Assembly: GCA_036245805.1 (NCBI GenBank)
Contig: BTRK01000002.1
Coordinates: 24,173,067 to 24,237,066, forward strand
From: Pristionchus mayeri
Taxonomy: Eukaryota; Nematoda; Chromadorea; Rhabditida; Neodiplogasteridae
Direction of reading: 5' to 3'
Length of the DNA: 64,000 nucleotides
Position numbers and translations under genes: made by a program. Below are positions 36,401-49,559 of this stretch, in pieces; the first letter of the stretch is position 1, and the number at the start of each line of letters is the position of its first letter. The notes under the pieces were generated by a model that was not told where the DNA came from, did not search any database, and worked only from the letters and a program-made list of their open reading frames with translations.

Positions 36401-38018
36401 AACAACACTTTTTCAAACATCCATTATTCTTACATAGATTTTTTCCTGCTGGCCAAACTTTCTGAGGTTGGAGTCATGACTGAGGCCTACCTAGAATATT
36501 TTTTTCAAAGTGCTGCGCGGTCGCACATTTGCTGCTGCCGTGCTGCAAAAACAGGGTCCGGAATTGAGATCTCGGCTCCTAGACTAGCTAGAGACTCGTT
36601 CAAAGCGTCAAAATGACTGCCATCATGAGTGCAGATGATCCTGATAATATGAAAATAATATCTCGAAATTTTCCCTCAAGGCACAAAAAATCACTTTTTT
36701 GGATGACCATTTTTTGGGCATTCATAACTATGTGGGAAATGTAGATAAAAATCTGGTTTTTGCGTAGTAATGTTCAAAATGTATTGAAGATCTGATTCCC
36801 AACTTTTTAGAGCGATTGGACATCTTTCCTGCCCGCGGCGATCGTTTTCCGGAGGGATACTAGGGTCGGGAAACACCTTGTTTACGCACTCTCGTCGTCT
36901 CTCTCGCCCATAGCGGTGGTCATCCAAAAATGTGATTTTTTGTGCCCTGAGGGCAAATTTCGAGATATTATTTTCATATTATCAGGATCATCTGCACTCA
37001 TGATGGCGGTCATTGTGACGCTTTGAATGAGTCTCTAGCTAGTCTAGGAGCCGAGATCTCAATTTCGGACCCTGTTTTTTCAGCACGGCTGCAGCAAATG
37101 TGCGACCGCGCAGCACTTTCAAAAAATTATTCTAGGTAGGCCTCAGTCATGACTCCAACCTCAGAAAGTTTGGCCAGCAGGAAAAAATCTATGTAAGAAT
37201 AATGGATGTTTGAAAAAGTGTTGTTCGATTGCGTCATCGCTACGCAATGAGTGATGATGCAAGTGATGACGCAATATGCGCATCGCATTCCTCGATGGAT
37301 TTGCTACATAGCGCCCCAACATCTAACTTGCTATATCAACTGTAGCGAAAGTTATGTCAAAATTACAAATCGTCTACAAACTTTCTGGCGCTACTGTATG
37401 TACCTGGATAGAATGAGGGCGGTGCTGACGTTCCCGAAGAGGCCGAAGCACCCGATGACGCTACCGATGATCGAGATGAGCACCAACTTCGCCTGCAATT
37501 CGATTATCATCAACCTGCAATCAATTTGAGTCTTGATCGATCATCCCCTGTGGTCTATTTCGAGAGGGCGCGTTAGCTGTCAGATTCAGTTCGTCATTTC
37601 TTCCTTTCTCTCAGCAGCAATCTATTTCCAATGCGCAGGTTGACATTCCCTTGCTCGTGGAGCAGGTGAATTCAGCAGGGGAAAGTGATGGGGGATGTCC
37701 ACTTCTGCTTCCTCTTTCTCACTCCAACCACGCCTTTTCATTACCCGCTGTCTCCGAACTGTTCAAATGAGGAAGGAAGAGAGAAGAGTGAGGAACGGTG
37801 AGATGGTTCCTAACCGAAGGAGAGAACACGGTGAATGTATCTGTCACGCTTCACGGTCCGCTATGTTCATACCTCCAAAAACTGCTCACCTCTAGCCAAT
37901 CGTGTGGTTCGAGACTGCATATGAGGGAGAGATCCTCGACGGAGGTCTCGTTGGCTGACGCATTGGCTGCGACTGCTGCAGCTGCTGCATCCGTGATGGC
38001 CGCAGCGACGTCGCCCAT
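30432..38018 (-). CDS. FMRFamide-receptor-like neuropeptide GPCR (class A)
   Basis: This is a plasma-membrane receptor, probably for an RFamide-type peptide, signalling through G proteins. Eleven exons sum to 1629 bp (542 aa) with every phase matching: 37890-38018, 37404-37492, 35673-35828, 34991-35112, 34071-34147, 33592-33684, 32494-32702, 31793-31949, 31590-31696, 31357-31486 and 30432-30791. The N-terminus is Ala-rich with N-glycosylation sites NAS and NET. TM1 contains GLFGNV, TM2 [12 protein letters not shown], and TM3 ends in [11 protein letters not shown] (DRY variant ERY). TM5 is [19 protein letters not shown]6 [20 protein letters not shown], and TM7 [17 protein letters not shown], the NSSxNFxIY form usual in FMRFamide receptors. 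The tail of about 150 residues is Ser/Thr-rich. The TM7 exon needs an acceptor at CTTGAG and a GC donor (CAG|GCACGG). The third intracellular loop is long, and its exon 3' end is the least certain junction. The family is well supported, the ligand is not. Confidence 0.88.
36228..37398. repeat. 1.17-kb inverted-repeat element in GPCR intron
   Basis: Arms of about 485 bp (36228-36710 and 36913-37398) are near-perfect reverse complements around a roughly 200-bp spacer. The ends read TACAGTAGCGCC and GGCGCTACTGTA. The interior has no transposase. The right end stops 5 bp from the splice donor of the TM1 exon (donor GTAC at 37403-37400). This is consistent with a MITE-type element. Confidence 0.85.
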
Positions 38019-41000
38019 TGGGCATGAACACTGCAGAGGGCGGAATGAAAGGACACGAACGGAAGGAGAAAAACTCGGAACACGGCGGAAGGTTCAGACA
38101 GGGGTTTCATAGACGGCGTGCGCTCATTCCTCCATCCTCTTCTCTCTCTCCTCCCCTTCTCTAACTCAACGAGCTTCTCCATTCCATGCCCCGCCCCCAT
38201 TCCAAAGAAGGACGCCCCCACTGACTTTGAGGTACAAAAGTAGGTTGGTAGAAGGCCCTTTGGAACACTAAAGTGCGACAGTTCTCTGATTGTGTAGCTG
38301 CGCGGCTCGCATAAAGAAGTTATAGCTGAGGGAGGGAGAGAATAACTTCCCCGAAGTGGGCGAACGACAAACGGAAGTTTGGAGAGAAATCGGAGGAAGA
38401 GAGGTGCGAAAAAGCAGATTAACATTAGGCCAGAACGGAAATTGTTAACTAATTCGATGATAGAATGATGAATCATGAGCTTGGGAGCGGAATAATATTT
38501 TGTAAGCTAAATTATCATTACAGATACAAGTTTTTACGTCGCCGATGAATTGTACAGACATATACCAGGAAAAGTTGATAACTTGCGTGTAGGAAGAAAG
38601 ATATAATTGCTAATGTTCTGTTGATCGTCGTCACGAAGTGATGAGAATAGACGTCGTAATGGGTAATTTCCATTCCATGAACACATCAAGTTATGACTGC
38701 ATCCAACTTCGACAGATAAAGCAATTCGTCGACTGTCACTGAATTGTGCACGGAATGATCACGATCTGCTCAATCTGCGTGAGAATTCATTTATTGAGTG
38801 CTCTCACGAAAAACAAATAATCCCTTCGCCATCCGTGCTGCGAGTCTCTCATTCCAGAAAACACCATCACCGAGATCAGAATGTGCACTAAACCATGAAG
38901 GAACTTCCGGGATTCATCCAATATTGCGGGTGCAAATGAAAGGATCGGGCACTAGTGCATCCAAGTTTATCCTAACATGCGCCGCAGCTACAATTTGAGG
39001 GCGGAAAATTGTGGAGCGAAGCATAGAGAGAAGACCAATTACAGAGGACCACGTAGGGAAATATGAGCATTTTGGAAGAAGGAAATGGACAGAGAAGACA
39101 ATTACAGTCTGTTATCGTTGTGGTGATCAGGCAGATGTATGGAGACGCATGGGTGGAATACAGGGAATGGGCGACAAAATAGGAGAGACGTCACTGGTCG
39201 ATCATTCATTCCTCTACAATAGCAGAATAGAATGATAAGTCCCCTTGAAAAAATGAGGCATTGTTTTGGCCCCCTCTCTCGTCTTTCGAAGTGGGCGAAA
39301 GACCAGAAGCGAGCGAGGACCCTGCAGCTCGCGAGTTGTGCCAATGATCGATGGCGATGACGCCAATTTAGCAAATGAGCACGGCGAATTTCCAGGAATA
39401 CCCGGATGAAAAAGAGGGAAATCCAGAGGTCGGCGACTAAATCAGTTTGCGATCTGATGACGGAGAGGGAGAATATGCAGTTCTAGATAGGAGATAGATA
39501 TCAGAAGACAAGAACCAAATGTATGGCTAGCGATAGGAATACATTTATATTGGATTTATTCAGTTATCCATTCCTAGGTCACTCATCCTCTGAGTGATCA
39601 GCCTACGTGAATTATGTCTATTTAAAAATGGAATATTAATCAACTACATCGTTCTAAGAAGTTTCAAAGAACGATACGTGGCATTGAGGTGATTTCCGTG
39701 AGTGGAGTCTACAAATAGTAAGTGTGCACAGTGCCACTCAGTCCGTCCCTCCACCTCCCCCATCTCGGGGAGTCCTAATTCGATCGAGAGCTTCCCGTTC
39801 TCTTCTAGTCACGGAACAGAACAGTGCGACTGTCTTTCGAAAACAGTTAGTTGCTTTTCTGTCTCCCCTCCCCTCCCCCGAGGGGAATGGCCAGAAAGAG
39901 GAGAAGCCCCACTGCTGAACACGAGGGAATGAATTACAAGCAGTGTCCTTCTCGGAAAGAGATCACTTCTCTACCAAAATGAGAATTCAAATATTTCCTT
40001 CTATACTTCGGTGCATTTCCCGAGCACTTGCAAAATGCAACAGGCGGAAACGAAGATCGCATGAACCCGCAATTTTCGGGTGACTCATTGCACTAATTGG
40101 TGACTTCTCTCCGTCCCTCGCACTCTCGACCCTAGACTGAATTAGAAATGATCAGAACCCTCGAGAGGACTAGACGGGACAAACAGAGGCTGAGATCATA
40201 GCACGAGACTCAGTCGATAAGAACGATCCCTCGGGGCAATCGAATGGGGGGAAACGTACAAGTGGCGACACAATTGAATTTGGCTGCACTGGCGGGAATA
40301 AAATTGGAGATTAAACTGCGCGTGCATTTGTGCAGCACCTCTGCGTATTCCATCGGAGCATTCTTCCCACTCTGAGAAAATGGAATCGACGACCGATTCG
40401 TGCAAAGGACGAAGAGGATCTCACGCGAGACACAAATGATGGAATCTCCCACTCTAGGGAGAAGATGAACTCAGTTATCGAAGGGCACGATAACACGATT
40501 GAGAGAGGGGAATGGTCACAGATGATGGCAGTTTTACTCGAATGGCTCAGCCCCCAAATTGAGAGCACACGCACTAATTCTAATGGGAGAGACAGAAGGA
40601 GACACCAAACGGATGATGCGAATTCCGACGGGGAGTCAGCAATTTGAAGTCGAGTTATTCTGGGTAAGAGAGGGGAGAAGCTGTTTGGGTCATAACCAGA
40701 GAGTGCTGGCTGATGGAGATGGAGAGGAGATGGAGATAATTTCGAGGAATGGAGGAAGAGGCGGACGTTTGAAGCTGCAGTTAACATTCTCAAGTGGATA
40801 GACGAGGATGGAGAAGGAACTCGAGAATTCGTTGGTCATTTACTCCTCACTACTCTTCCTCATTTACTTCCTCACTGATCTACGGAATGTAGCTAAACTT
40901 GATCGAGTAAAAACACTTAAAATATAACAATCGGTTCAAAACGACTAGACATATGAGAAACATTTTTGTTTTCCAATATTCCACCACGCTATTGTACAGA

Positions 41001-44000
41001 CGATGAAGAGGATCAAGATGATGACCGATATCTAGATAGTTTGACTTTAAACGAGCGTGTTGAACCAAAATGAAGAACGAATTAAAGGTCGACTGCTTCT
41101 CACTCTTTTTCCATCTCCATTCTCACGTCCTCAATGTGAGAGCACTTCGAAAAGACAAGTGTTCGTTAATTCCGCGTCAGAGTGAGGGGGGGAGTAGATT
41201 CGCTTCTCGTGGAAGGAAGAAGAGACACGACAACAATGAGTTGATAACACTGCCTTTCTCCGTTTCACTCACTCCCTCAGAGACGGGCCTATTTTTCGAG
41301 GAAACAGTCATTCTCAGAAGAACAAAGGATCTACAAATAGAATCTTCCACGAACAGAGGTCCGCTACAATGCGGGATCAGACATCATTGGTCGAATGACT
41401 TCATTGAATTACATATGTACTACTCGATTTTAATGGGATTTGCAAGCGTCATAAATGTGGCGCTTGTCTGATTTGCCGAATGAATTGAATTGACATCAGA
41501 TTGCAACTAGATTAAGTCCATTGTCTCGTTGCGATCTAATGAGAATATGTAATCATACAGAGAGAAGCTGCGACTGTCAATGAATGCTAGACAGATTGTA
41601 CGTTCGCAGAATGAGAAGAAACGGTTCGTCTCGAAAACAGGAATTGGTTCGAGACAGGGGCTGATTCTGGTCTCTTCTTCCTCGTCTTTCGTGCGTCACC
41701 TACTGCTGGAATAACTATTCAATGGTAGGTAAGCGCATCTAACAAGCCAGACAGTGTCGATCTCTTCGTAGGAAGTGACACAACGGGGGGAGACAACCAA
41801 CTGGACACGCGGAGATTCCCTCTGAGATTCGCGGAATTCCTCTCGGGCATGTCCACAACTCGCCGAACTCCCACTGGAAGGAAGACATCAAACTTTGTTT
41901 TCGGGGTGTAAATGAGAAAAGAGGAGTTTGAAGTAGCTCATAGCCCAGTCTGTCTCTAGAGATTATGGAATGTGAACCAGACTGTGAACCAGAAATGAGG
42001 ACTGTTCTTCGAAATAGGGAAGACCGACGTTTCATTTGTGGCCCCAAAACAGTCAGGGCCCATGCTTCCTTCCTTTTCCCTATTCAGAAGCCACTCTGAA
42101 GGCCCCCCAGAAAGACGGACGTTCCTAATGAGATTCACCCAATACAGCTGATTTTTTTTAAAATTCTGAAATAAAAGGGCGAATGAGAGCGGCCATTCGT
42201 AAATAGAAGGAGAGGCTACTCGCATCCACTTATAGAAAAGTATAATTATTCTAGCGACGAGTAGAATCTTTGAAAAATGAGCTTACAATTGGTAGGGAGG
42301 AAAGATTTCTGAAGGCAACGAAATAGTCTACATCTTGACTTCTTTTTGGTGCATGTGGTGATTATTATCGTTAATTTCGTACATATCAATAAATTGCGGT
42401 TATGATCAAATGAGACGAGATAATTAGCAGGAGGGCAGAAGAAAGGGATGCTCAGTCTGGGGGGAATGAGATATGGAGGGTAGTTCGACTCACGAATAAT
42501 CTCGTTTAACCCTCGGAGATGAGAAGGAGAACGTCGTGGTGAGGCCACTCTTTAAAATACCAAAACAACGGGGTGGGATCTTGCCACTTGGTGATTTACG
42601 CACTCCTGAGAGTGAAGGAGAAAGAAAAGAGGACCACGCACAATTGCATCTTGGGGATTCCCTCTGTGGGAGGAGAGGAGGAATGATCTCCAACTAAATG
42701 ACGGAAAAGTAAGAAGCAGAATGACTGCAGAGTGACGAAGGGAATGACGAAATTATGAGAAGTACCGTACGAAAGCGTGGGATTTGTTATTCCCCTTTTC
42801 GCTTCTACCTCAATTTCCGAACCGCATTATTCCTTCCACAGTTCTCATCGCACTAGAAGAGTTCATTCCACAAGGAAACTAAGTTTTAACCCATGAGCCC
42901 CTTCTTCTCGGCTCTTGGCTGGGAATGGAGGGATCTCCTTTCCACTCTCCGATCTCCAATTGTTAATGGGCACTTCCCGCTCCGAAGTTCGCGCCTTTAA
43001 GGAACTCAAACTGATTTACTGCAGAGCTCACTCGGGTCAACAAAACTAAACCCGACTACTCTTGGCCCGCAATAAGAAGCGAAAAATGAGCAAATAGTAG
43101 GGCTAAATTTAGCCGCTCATAATGATCGGGAGGGACTGTATCTACTTGGAAGAAGAGGGAGAAGCTGCACGGAATCTGCAGCGATCTAAGGAAGAGAAGA
43201 GAAAACAAAGGGAAGGAACACTACGGATTCCCCCCCCCCCCCCCGAAGGAGAAGAGATACCGGGGAGAGGAACGAAGCAAAAAATAATCTGCGAGAAGTC
43301 GCGTGGATTTGGAAGCCAAGGGACTAGCAAGGGATACTATCCACATTCTGACTTTGGGCTTAAGAATAATTGAAAATTTGAGAATTTTCCCTGAGCGGTA
43401 GTGGAGGAATTTCGGTCAGCGTCGAATAAGGGACGTTCACAGCACAGTGACAATAAGCTTGACGCATTCACAGTGAGAGAAGAAAGGGGGCAGTCTATCG
43501 AATGATGCACTTCACTCACTGTCTTTGTCAGAAAGCAGAGAGGAAAACAGAAGATGGAAATGGAGAAGAGAGAGAGAGAGAAGTACTCGGAAGGGGAAGA
43601 GCACGTATTAATTGATGATCGAAGAGTAATGTGGGAATGAGACGAGTACTCAAGAGATGTACCGTAGGATGGGTGGTTGGCGAACCCCTCGCTCTCAACA
43701 GGAGGAGGGGGATAATTACAAATTCCCGCAGATATCTTGCAGCGAAAATGAGGGGGACTCGCCTACGCATATCACAATTGTAGAATGGAAGACTCAGACT
43801 CGTGGCAAATGAATTGGAGGGAACGGAGCGAGCAAACTGTTGTCTGCATTTCTCAGAAGCGCCAGCACTTACAAATTCTTCAAAAGAAGAAAAAAGCCAA
43901 ATTGCGTCTCACAGAGTACTCGAAAAAACGGGAGTCCAAACTCGATTACTAAAGTGATCTTCGAAAGGACGAGAGGAAAATTTCGCCTAATTTCCTCTGG

Positions 44001-45719
44001 CTTCTCTCGATTGATGGGGCTTGAAATGGAGACGTCGCCTTGGTTTCTTCCCTCGTGGTATATACGAATCAAACTAGAGATAATACAAGAGAGATAAACG
44101 ATGTAAGTAATAGTTCGCATGGTGGCATTTACAGATATAATTCCATGTTATAATTCCTCCATTGTTTTCCCCAACTCAAACAGTTTCCCTCTCGAATCTC
44201 CATTTTGTCTGCATAAACTAAGTCTGAAATTAGTGTATTTGTACTCACTGATTCCGAAAATTTGACAATATTTTTAAAAATATTTCGGCATGATCCATTC
44301 CACAATTTCCAAACTACGACCTTTCATCGTTCAGAGTGACGAGAAGCGGAAAGGCTCTAAATATTCAACTGATACAGTTCTTTTCCAACTAAAGGGTCTG
44401 TTCGAGGAGGCGAACTTTAAGTGGTCTCTAGACCACAATTTCTTGTTTACAACTGAAAAATTAAACCAAGCCCGGCTGGATTAATTCTGACATTTTGCAA
44501 AAACTCTGTGGAGTGTAAACTCGGGAATCTCCAGGCGGAAAGAGTAGATCATAAAACGGAGAAGAGCCTTCCTTCTCCCCATTCTCAACATGTGCTCTCG
44601 ATTCAATAAACTTTGCGGCTGAATTGGCCTTTTGGGATGGCGCGCGTCCTTCTTATTTCTCGGGGGGCGACCTGGCATTTGCAGCGAAATTGAAACTTGA
44701 AATTGGAAGGGTGATCGGATAAAGTGGATGGTGATCGAAGTCCTGTGCAAGGTGGTGTGTGAACAGTAAATGCAGGAAGTGGCAAATTGAATAGAGGAGG
44801 AACAAAAATGGTCTTTGAGACTCGCAATAAGCGCCCATGGAGCAATTCGAACCTTAGAACTGACTGTCACTTCGACGCTCCTTTGCGGCTGTCAAAGGAA
44901 GGAAAGAAGGGAGAATTCAGAAGACTCCCCACTCCAATCACCTCTCTCTGGTCTCCCCCCCCCCCTTCTGTACTTGACTCCCTCGTTTACCGCGATGGAG
45001 AATGAAAAGCAAATGTCACGTCAGCAGATTGGGATGAGCAGAAAGAGACTGAAGGGGATCTGACAAGGTTTGCATTATCCAGCGATAATGCCAACTGCAT
45101 CGGATTAGTGGTTCAGAAGGCCATTGGTCGAGAATGTCGAGAACCGAAATCAGAGATCGGAAGATGGAAGGAAGAGGACAATGGGGAAGAGAACGGGAAT
45201 ATTCGAGGAGGTCTTGATTGCAGTCATGTGTAGCAGTGACATTTTGAGAATCGCATCCTCCTCGTCCTTCCTTCCCCTTCCCATGAATCGCCCATCCGGA
45301 ATAAGTTATCATGCTTTGTTGAAAAGAAAGAGGATGAACGGCACGTATTTTATGTATTCTGCTCCGCCACAGATAGCAATAGTTTGAATGTTTTATAACC
45401 TTGAGGAACGTCGCATGGTAAATCAATCAAAATAGTCTTCTTGAGTGTGCTCTTTGTACAATCACAGATCGGAAAATGCCTCACAATCGGTGGGAACCCG
45501 TAAGAATGAAGAAGATAGGGAGGAAGAAGGGGCATTCTAGCTCTACTCTTTGGTCAATGCACCGAGAAGAGAAAGAGACAACCCGTTGTGAACGATTTGG
45601 GATGAATGGGATCAACAATGAGGATAGATAAAATAGGTCGAAATACATGCTCAGAACTTGTGAGATTCTATAGGTTCAAGAACTAGAGAGTATCGTGAGG
45701 TCAATGCAGGGTGGTTTTA
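38019..45719. other. 7.7-kb region without a supported gene
   Basis: No chain of exons with consistent phases is visible on either strand. Open frames of up to 194 codons (for example 37892-38476) are overlaps with the GPCR first exon or GA/CT-rich low-complexity frames. C tracts lie at 43230-43244 (15 bases) and 44955-44965 (11 bases), and a GA-rich microsatellite-like stretch lies near 43560. By position the region should hold the GPCR promoter (near 38019) and the 3' flank of the nuclear receptor (near 45700). Confidence 0.4.
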
Positions 45720-48700
45720 TTAGAATTCTCGGTACTTCTGTGGGGTGTAGTCTCGCTGCACCACAGTGTACACATAAGAAGACTCGTCGAAGATATTGAG
45801 GAGACGGTAGATTTCCATGTCCTCCTTGATCTTGTAGACGATGCCCTACAAGGAATGGAATGAATATTCAATTCTTTCATTCTTTTAAAAAATATATTTT
45901 TGGACTGTCCATGCATGCATATGCATGCTTGGAGAAAAGAAAGATAATGAAACTGACCTGCACACACAACTGGATAGCAGTAAGATGGGCGAAACGAGCG
46001 GAGGTGTCCTCGAGTCGCATCTTCTCCCTGCAAGATTGGTCTTTGATATATAATCAAGCTCATTTTTAGAATGAGAAACTTCGAACTGAATATAAGTAAA
46101 ATATGTACCACTACCCTTTTTTTGAATTTCTGAATTCGCTCACTTGTAGAAAACGTTGAGTTCTCTGTGGATCGTCTGGTGAATTTCGTGCGTGTACTTC
46201 GCAATTCGCGGTGTGCCTTTGGCCAGATCTGCTATTTAGACAATCAGAAATCAATAATCGAACAGTATGCTGACATCAGGAAGGTACGGTACTTACAGGG
46301 CGGGAACATGAGGAGTCCGTAGAGGGCGATACACTCTGTCTCAGTGAGTTCTGCCCTCTCGAGGATCGTCCCCATCCAATCCACCAGAGAGTTCTTGATG
46401 TTGTCACGGAGCAGTCTGCAGAATATCTAGTTCGTTTCGCAAATATTTTCGAATCCTGTGAAATGGGAAATGCGAGCTGTTCAGCGAACTTCCAAAGCTC
46501 ACAAACTCTTCCATCAGATGGTTTCAGTTTACGGCCAAAGTTCGATTTGAGGAGTGGGAAATTCCTCTATGCAATCGCACTTTAAAGATTTCTAGCGTGG
46601 ATCCTCTAGCTCTCTCCATTACAATCATGTTAGCCGGAACGAGATGGCATGTGGAATGGAAAGAGCGAAACGACTTCAGAAGACTCACTTGGCAGCTCCA
46701 GCCTTGTCCTCGACTGACGTCGCGTCGACGAAGAAGCTCTCCACGTCGTTGAGGTCGATGTACGTGATGTATGAGATCATAAACCTGAGAGGGACCCTTA
46801 TCACGCCATTCACTCTCACTTTCTCCCAGAATGTGAAACAATTTCGGATTCAGAATCAATAAACTATTCATGTCTCACATTTTTTGACAAAAAGCTTCTC
46901 AATTCATTTAACTCAAGCTGTTGAAATGTAAGTTCAAGAGCTGTTCTAAATATTTTAATTATCCATCGAAGGACAATTATTCAAAATGAGGGATTGCAAA
47001 TATAAATAACGTACTTATCATCATGGCCGGGGAACAGTTTTTTCGTTCTGTAGGATCCCTCGAAGATGAACATCGACGTGATATAGTGCTGGATCAGCAC
47101 CCACTGCAATTGAAAAAAAGAATTATTCCGATCACTTTTTTGTGTAATAATTAGAGAATTCGGTAATGTTAATTGCCATTTAAAATTCAGACAACTACAG
47201 ACGATCGTGTCAATATTGCCACTCAGATGAGTCTCTAAATGAATAATGTGAATAATGATCTAAAACAAAAACTGCTAGTGACAGCAAAGTGCTCATTTTG
47301 ATTTTGAGAACTGGATATAAAGGACGAAATCATTTCATCGGTTGACTCCAATGCAATCTAAACTCTACCTTCTCCTGTGGTTCCATCTCCTGGAAGCAAT
47401 CGAAGCAATTGGCTGCGAATTCACTCATCGAATCAATCGATGAATTCGTGCATTGATTGAGTGATCCCCACGTCGCCAGTCGAGGACGGTTCTGCCGATT
47501 TTCCATATTTGCCCCTTCTATTATTGTAATCATATAATCATCATGAAATTCCTTTAATTGCAGGTGGACGAATTAATAAGAAGCCTGCTTATATCCCAAG
47601 CACGGAGGGATCCAATCCCTCCGTGCACCTGCTTTCTCTCTCTCTCCCTCTCTCCCTCACCTGTTCCTCCTGTCTCTGCCACAAGAATGCCCCCACTCCA
47701 TTCATAGCATTCGTATTGAGCACCGCCGCATGCTCAGCCGATTGCCGAACGCAGCACGTCATTCTACAATGAAGATTATTGATTTTTTAACAATTTTGAA
47801 GTACTGTATCAGGCCAATTCTACCGTAATGTACCATACCTGTACTGCTCCTGAATCCTATTGAGCATGGGCATCTCCTCAGTGCTGCCGATGGAGACTGC
47901 GCACGGCGAGAGTTGCTTGAAGGCAGAGGGCTCCTGCTTCTGGAAAGGGTACTGTAGGAATGAATGGGCAGAGGAGTGGTCTAGCATGAAGAATAGGAAG
48001 CATTCAAATTCAAAAGATATATTTCAACTAATTCAACTACGGACAATCTCGATGTCGGAGAAGGATGGAGGCGTTAGGAGACTGCTCGGACCTGCTGAAA
48101 TTGATTGGTTTTGGCTTATTTTGTTGATCTATTGTAAAATAGGGAACTGACTACCAGTTGCATGTCAATTTTAATTTATCGTTAAACGAATTCTATGCTA
48201 ATCGACTCTTGTTCACGTGAGGTTTTCTCCTCGTTTTCTTTTCAGTGTACTCGGAAATGGGGAGAATCTCGTGAAGAGAGAGTAGGGAAGAACTGTTTGC
48301 GAGAACACAAACGACGTTGGTTCCTCTCCTCATCGATCTTCGATCGTGAGAAAGAAGTCTACATGAGATCTCACCACTGTCGCCGTCTGTTGAAGGACAA
48401 TCCGAGATCTTAGACGCCTTCGAGTGAACATCTACAAATTATTCATTTTATTTTTAATTGGAGCTAATTATCATAACTCAATTATAAATGACTCACTATC
48501 AGGATGCATTCCGATAGAGAGACACTTGATGTATCGGCAGCGACGACAGATGTATCGAACATCTCAAATGACAGATATTATGAGATGTAGAAAATGGTAT
48601 CCTCTTCACCCAATCGCATACAATAATTTAAGACATATTGAACGATGGTATTTCATTGCCAATCAAGACATACGCCAGCACTTCCCAAGATCATTCAGAA

Positions 48701-49559
48701 TACATGAAACGAGTGCTCACCCTTGTTCACTTCGCAATTCTGTGTTCCTTGCCTGCAGATGTACCTCTTCTGGAGAGTCACTGTCTGCAATCATTGGTTT
48801 TTTATGAACTCCTCATTAATTATTCATTATTAATTATCTATATTTTCAATTTTGTAAGTCACCCCCCCACTGATATGCGCACCCACGTTGCCCCCAACTT
48901 GATAACAACTTGGAATGTTATCCCTCTACTCAACATTCTCTCTCGCATCCTATTTTGCAATGCAGCACAACCAATTTGTGATCACTTACAATGATCAACG
49001 ACATCGTGTAAAGAGACAAAATCTAAAGTTGGAATAACGTCAACGGTTTAGGATATTTATATCACGTCAGAATCGTCATTTTATCCAGATCTGTGACTCT
49101 ATTTTCTCAATAAGCTATCCAAATAAACTCGTTCAAATACACGTTGCTCCCTGCAAAGTATTTGTGGTATTTACGAATCTCTTACTCCCACGCTCAAATT
49201 GAACCGGGAAATTGTGAGAAACACTTATAAAGATCGAAAGAGCGATTTGAATCCAGCGAAACAGCCTATTAAGGAAACATGACTCAAGAGAATTCTGCGA
49301 GTATAATCCGAAGAAACATCATGGACCCGTGGTTAAGGATGCGAATGGCACTACCTTTCTATCTCTTTACTCCCTTTATGTTTGCCTTGTCTATAGTCTC
49401 AGAGATAAGCTAGAGATGGGTAGAACTAAATGATTCCTCTCTCTCTCTGCTCACCCTTCTGAAGAATGCTGCACATGCTCTGCAGGAGTCAACTCCGAAG
49501 TGGGCGCTGTCTGACTTTGCAGTGCACACCAAGCAGAGTCTCATTCCATCCTCCTCCAT
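45720..49559 (-). CDS. Nuclear hormone receptor (nematode supplementary type)
   Basis: This is a zinc-finger transcription factor acting in the nucleus. Thirteen exons add up to 1197 bp (398 aa) with all phases consistent: 49455-49559, 48721-48784, 48497-48562, 48045-48094, 47839-47939, 47661-47763, 47369-47491, 47015-47103, 46689-46784, 46297-46415, 46144-46228, 45958-46027 and 45720-45845. The start is MEEDGMRLCLVC. The first finger ends in CRACAAFFRR, the P-box typical of the expanded nematode receptors. The second finger reads CRQGTQNC, then CRRCRYIKCLSIGM. A short hinge follows, then a helical ligand-binding domain from about residue 190, with LTETECIALYGLLMFPP as the conserved helix. 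The protein ends in TPQKYREF. The acceptor of exon 47369-47491 could alternatively lie 27 bp upstream. The ligand and target genes are unknown. Clear as a family, no orthologue assigned. Confidence 0.9.

Noticed and set aside
41070..41471. 133-codon plus-strand frame
   Set aside because: No domain and no flanking exons. Length is within chance for a 7.7-kb gene-free region.
48375..48420. Candidate second exon of the nuclear receptor (DCPSTDGDSG)
   Set aside because: It breaks the phase and lacks the first Cys of finger two. The exon 48721-48784 fits in phase and supplies CRQGTQNC.
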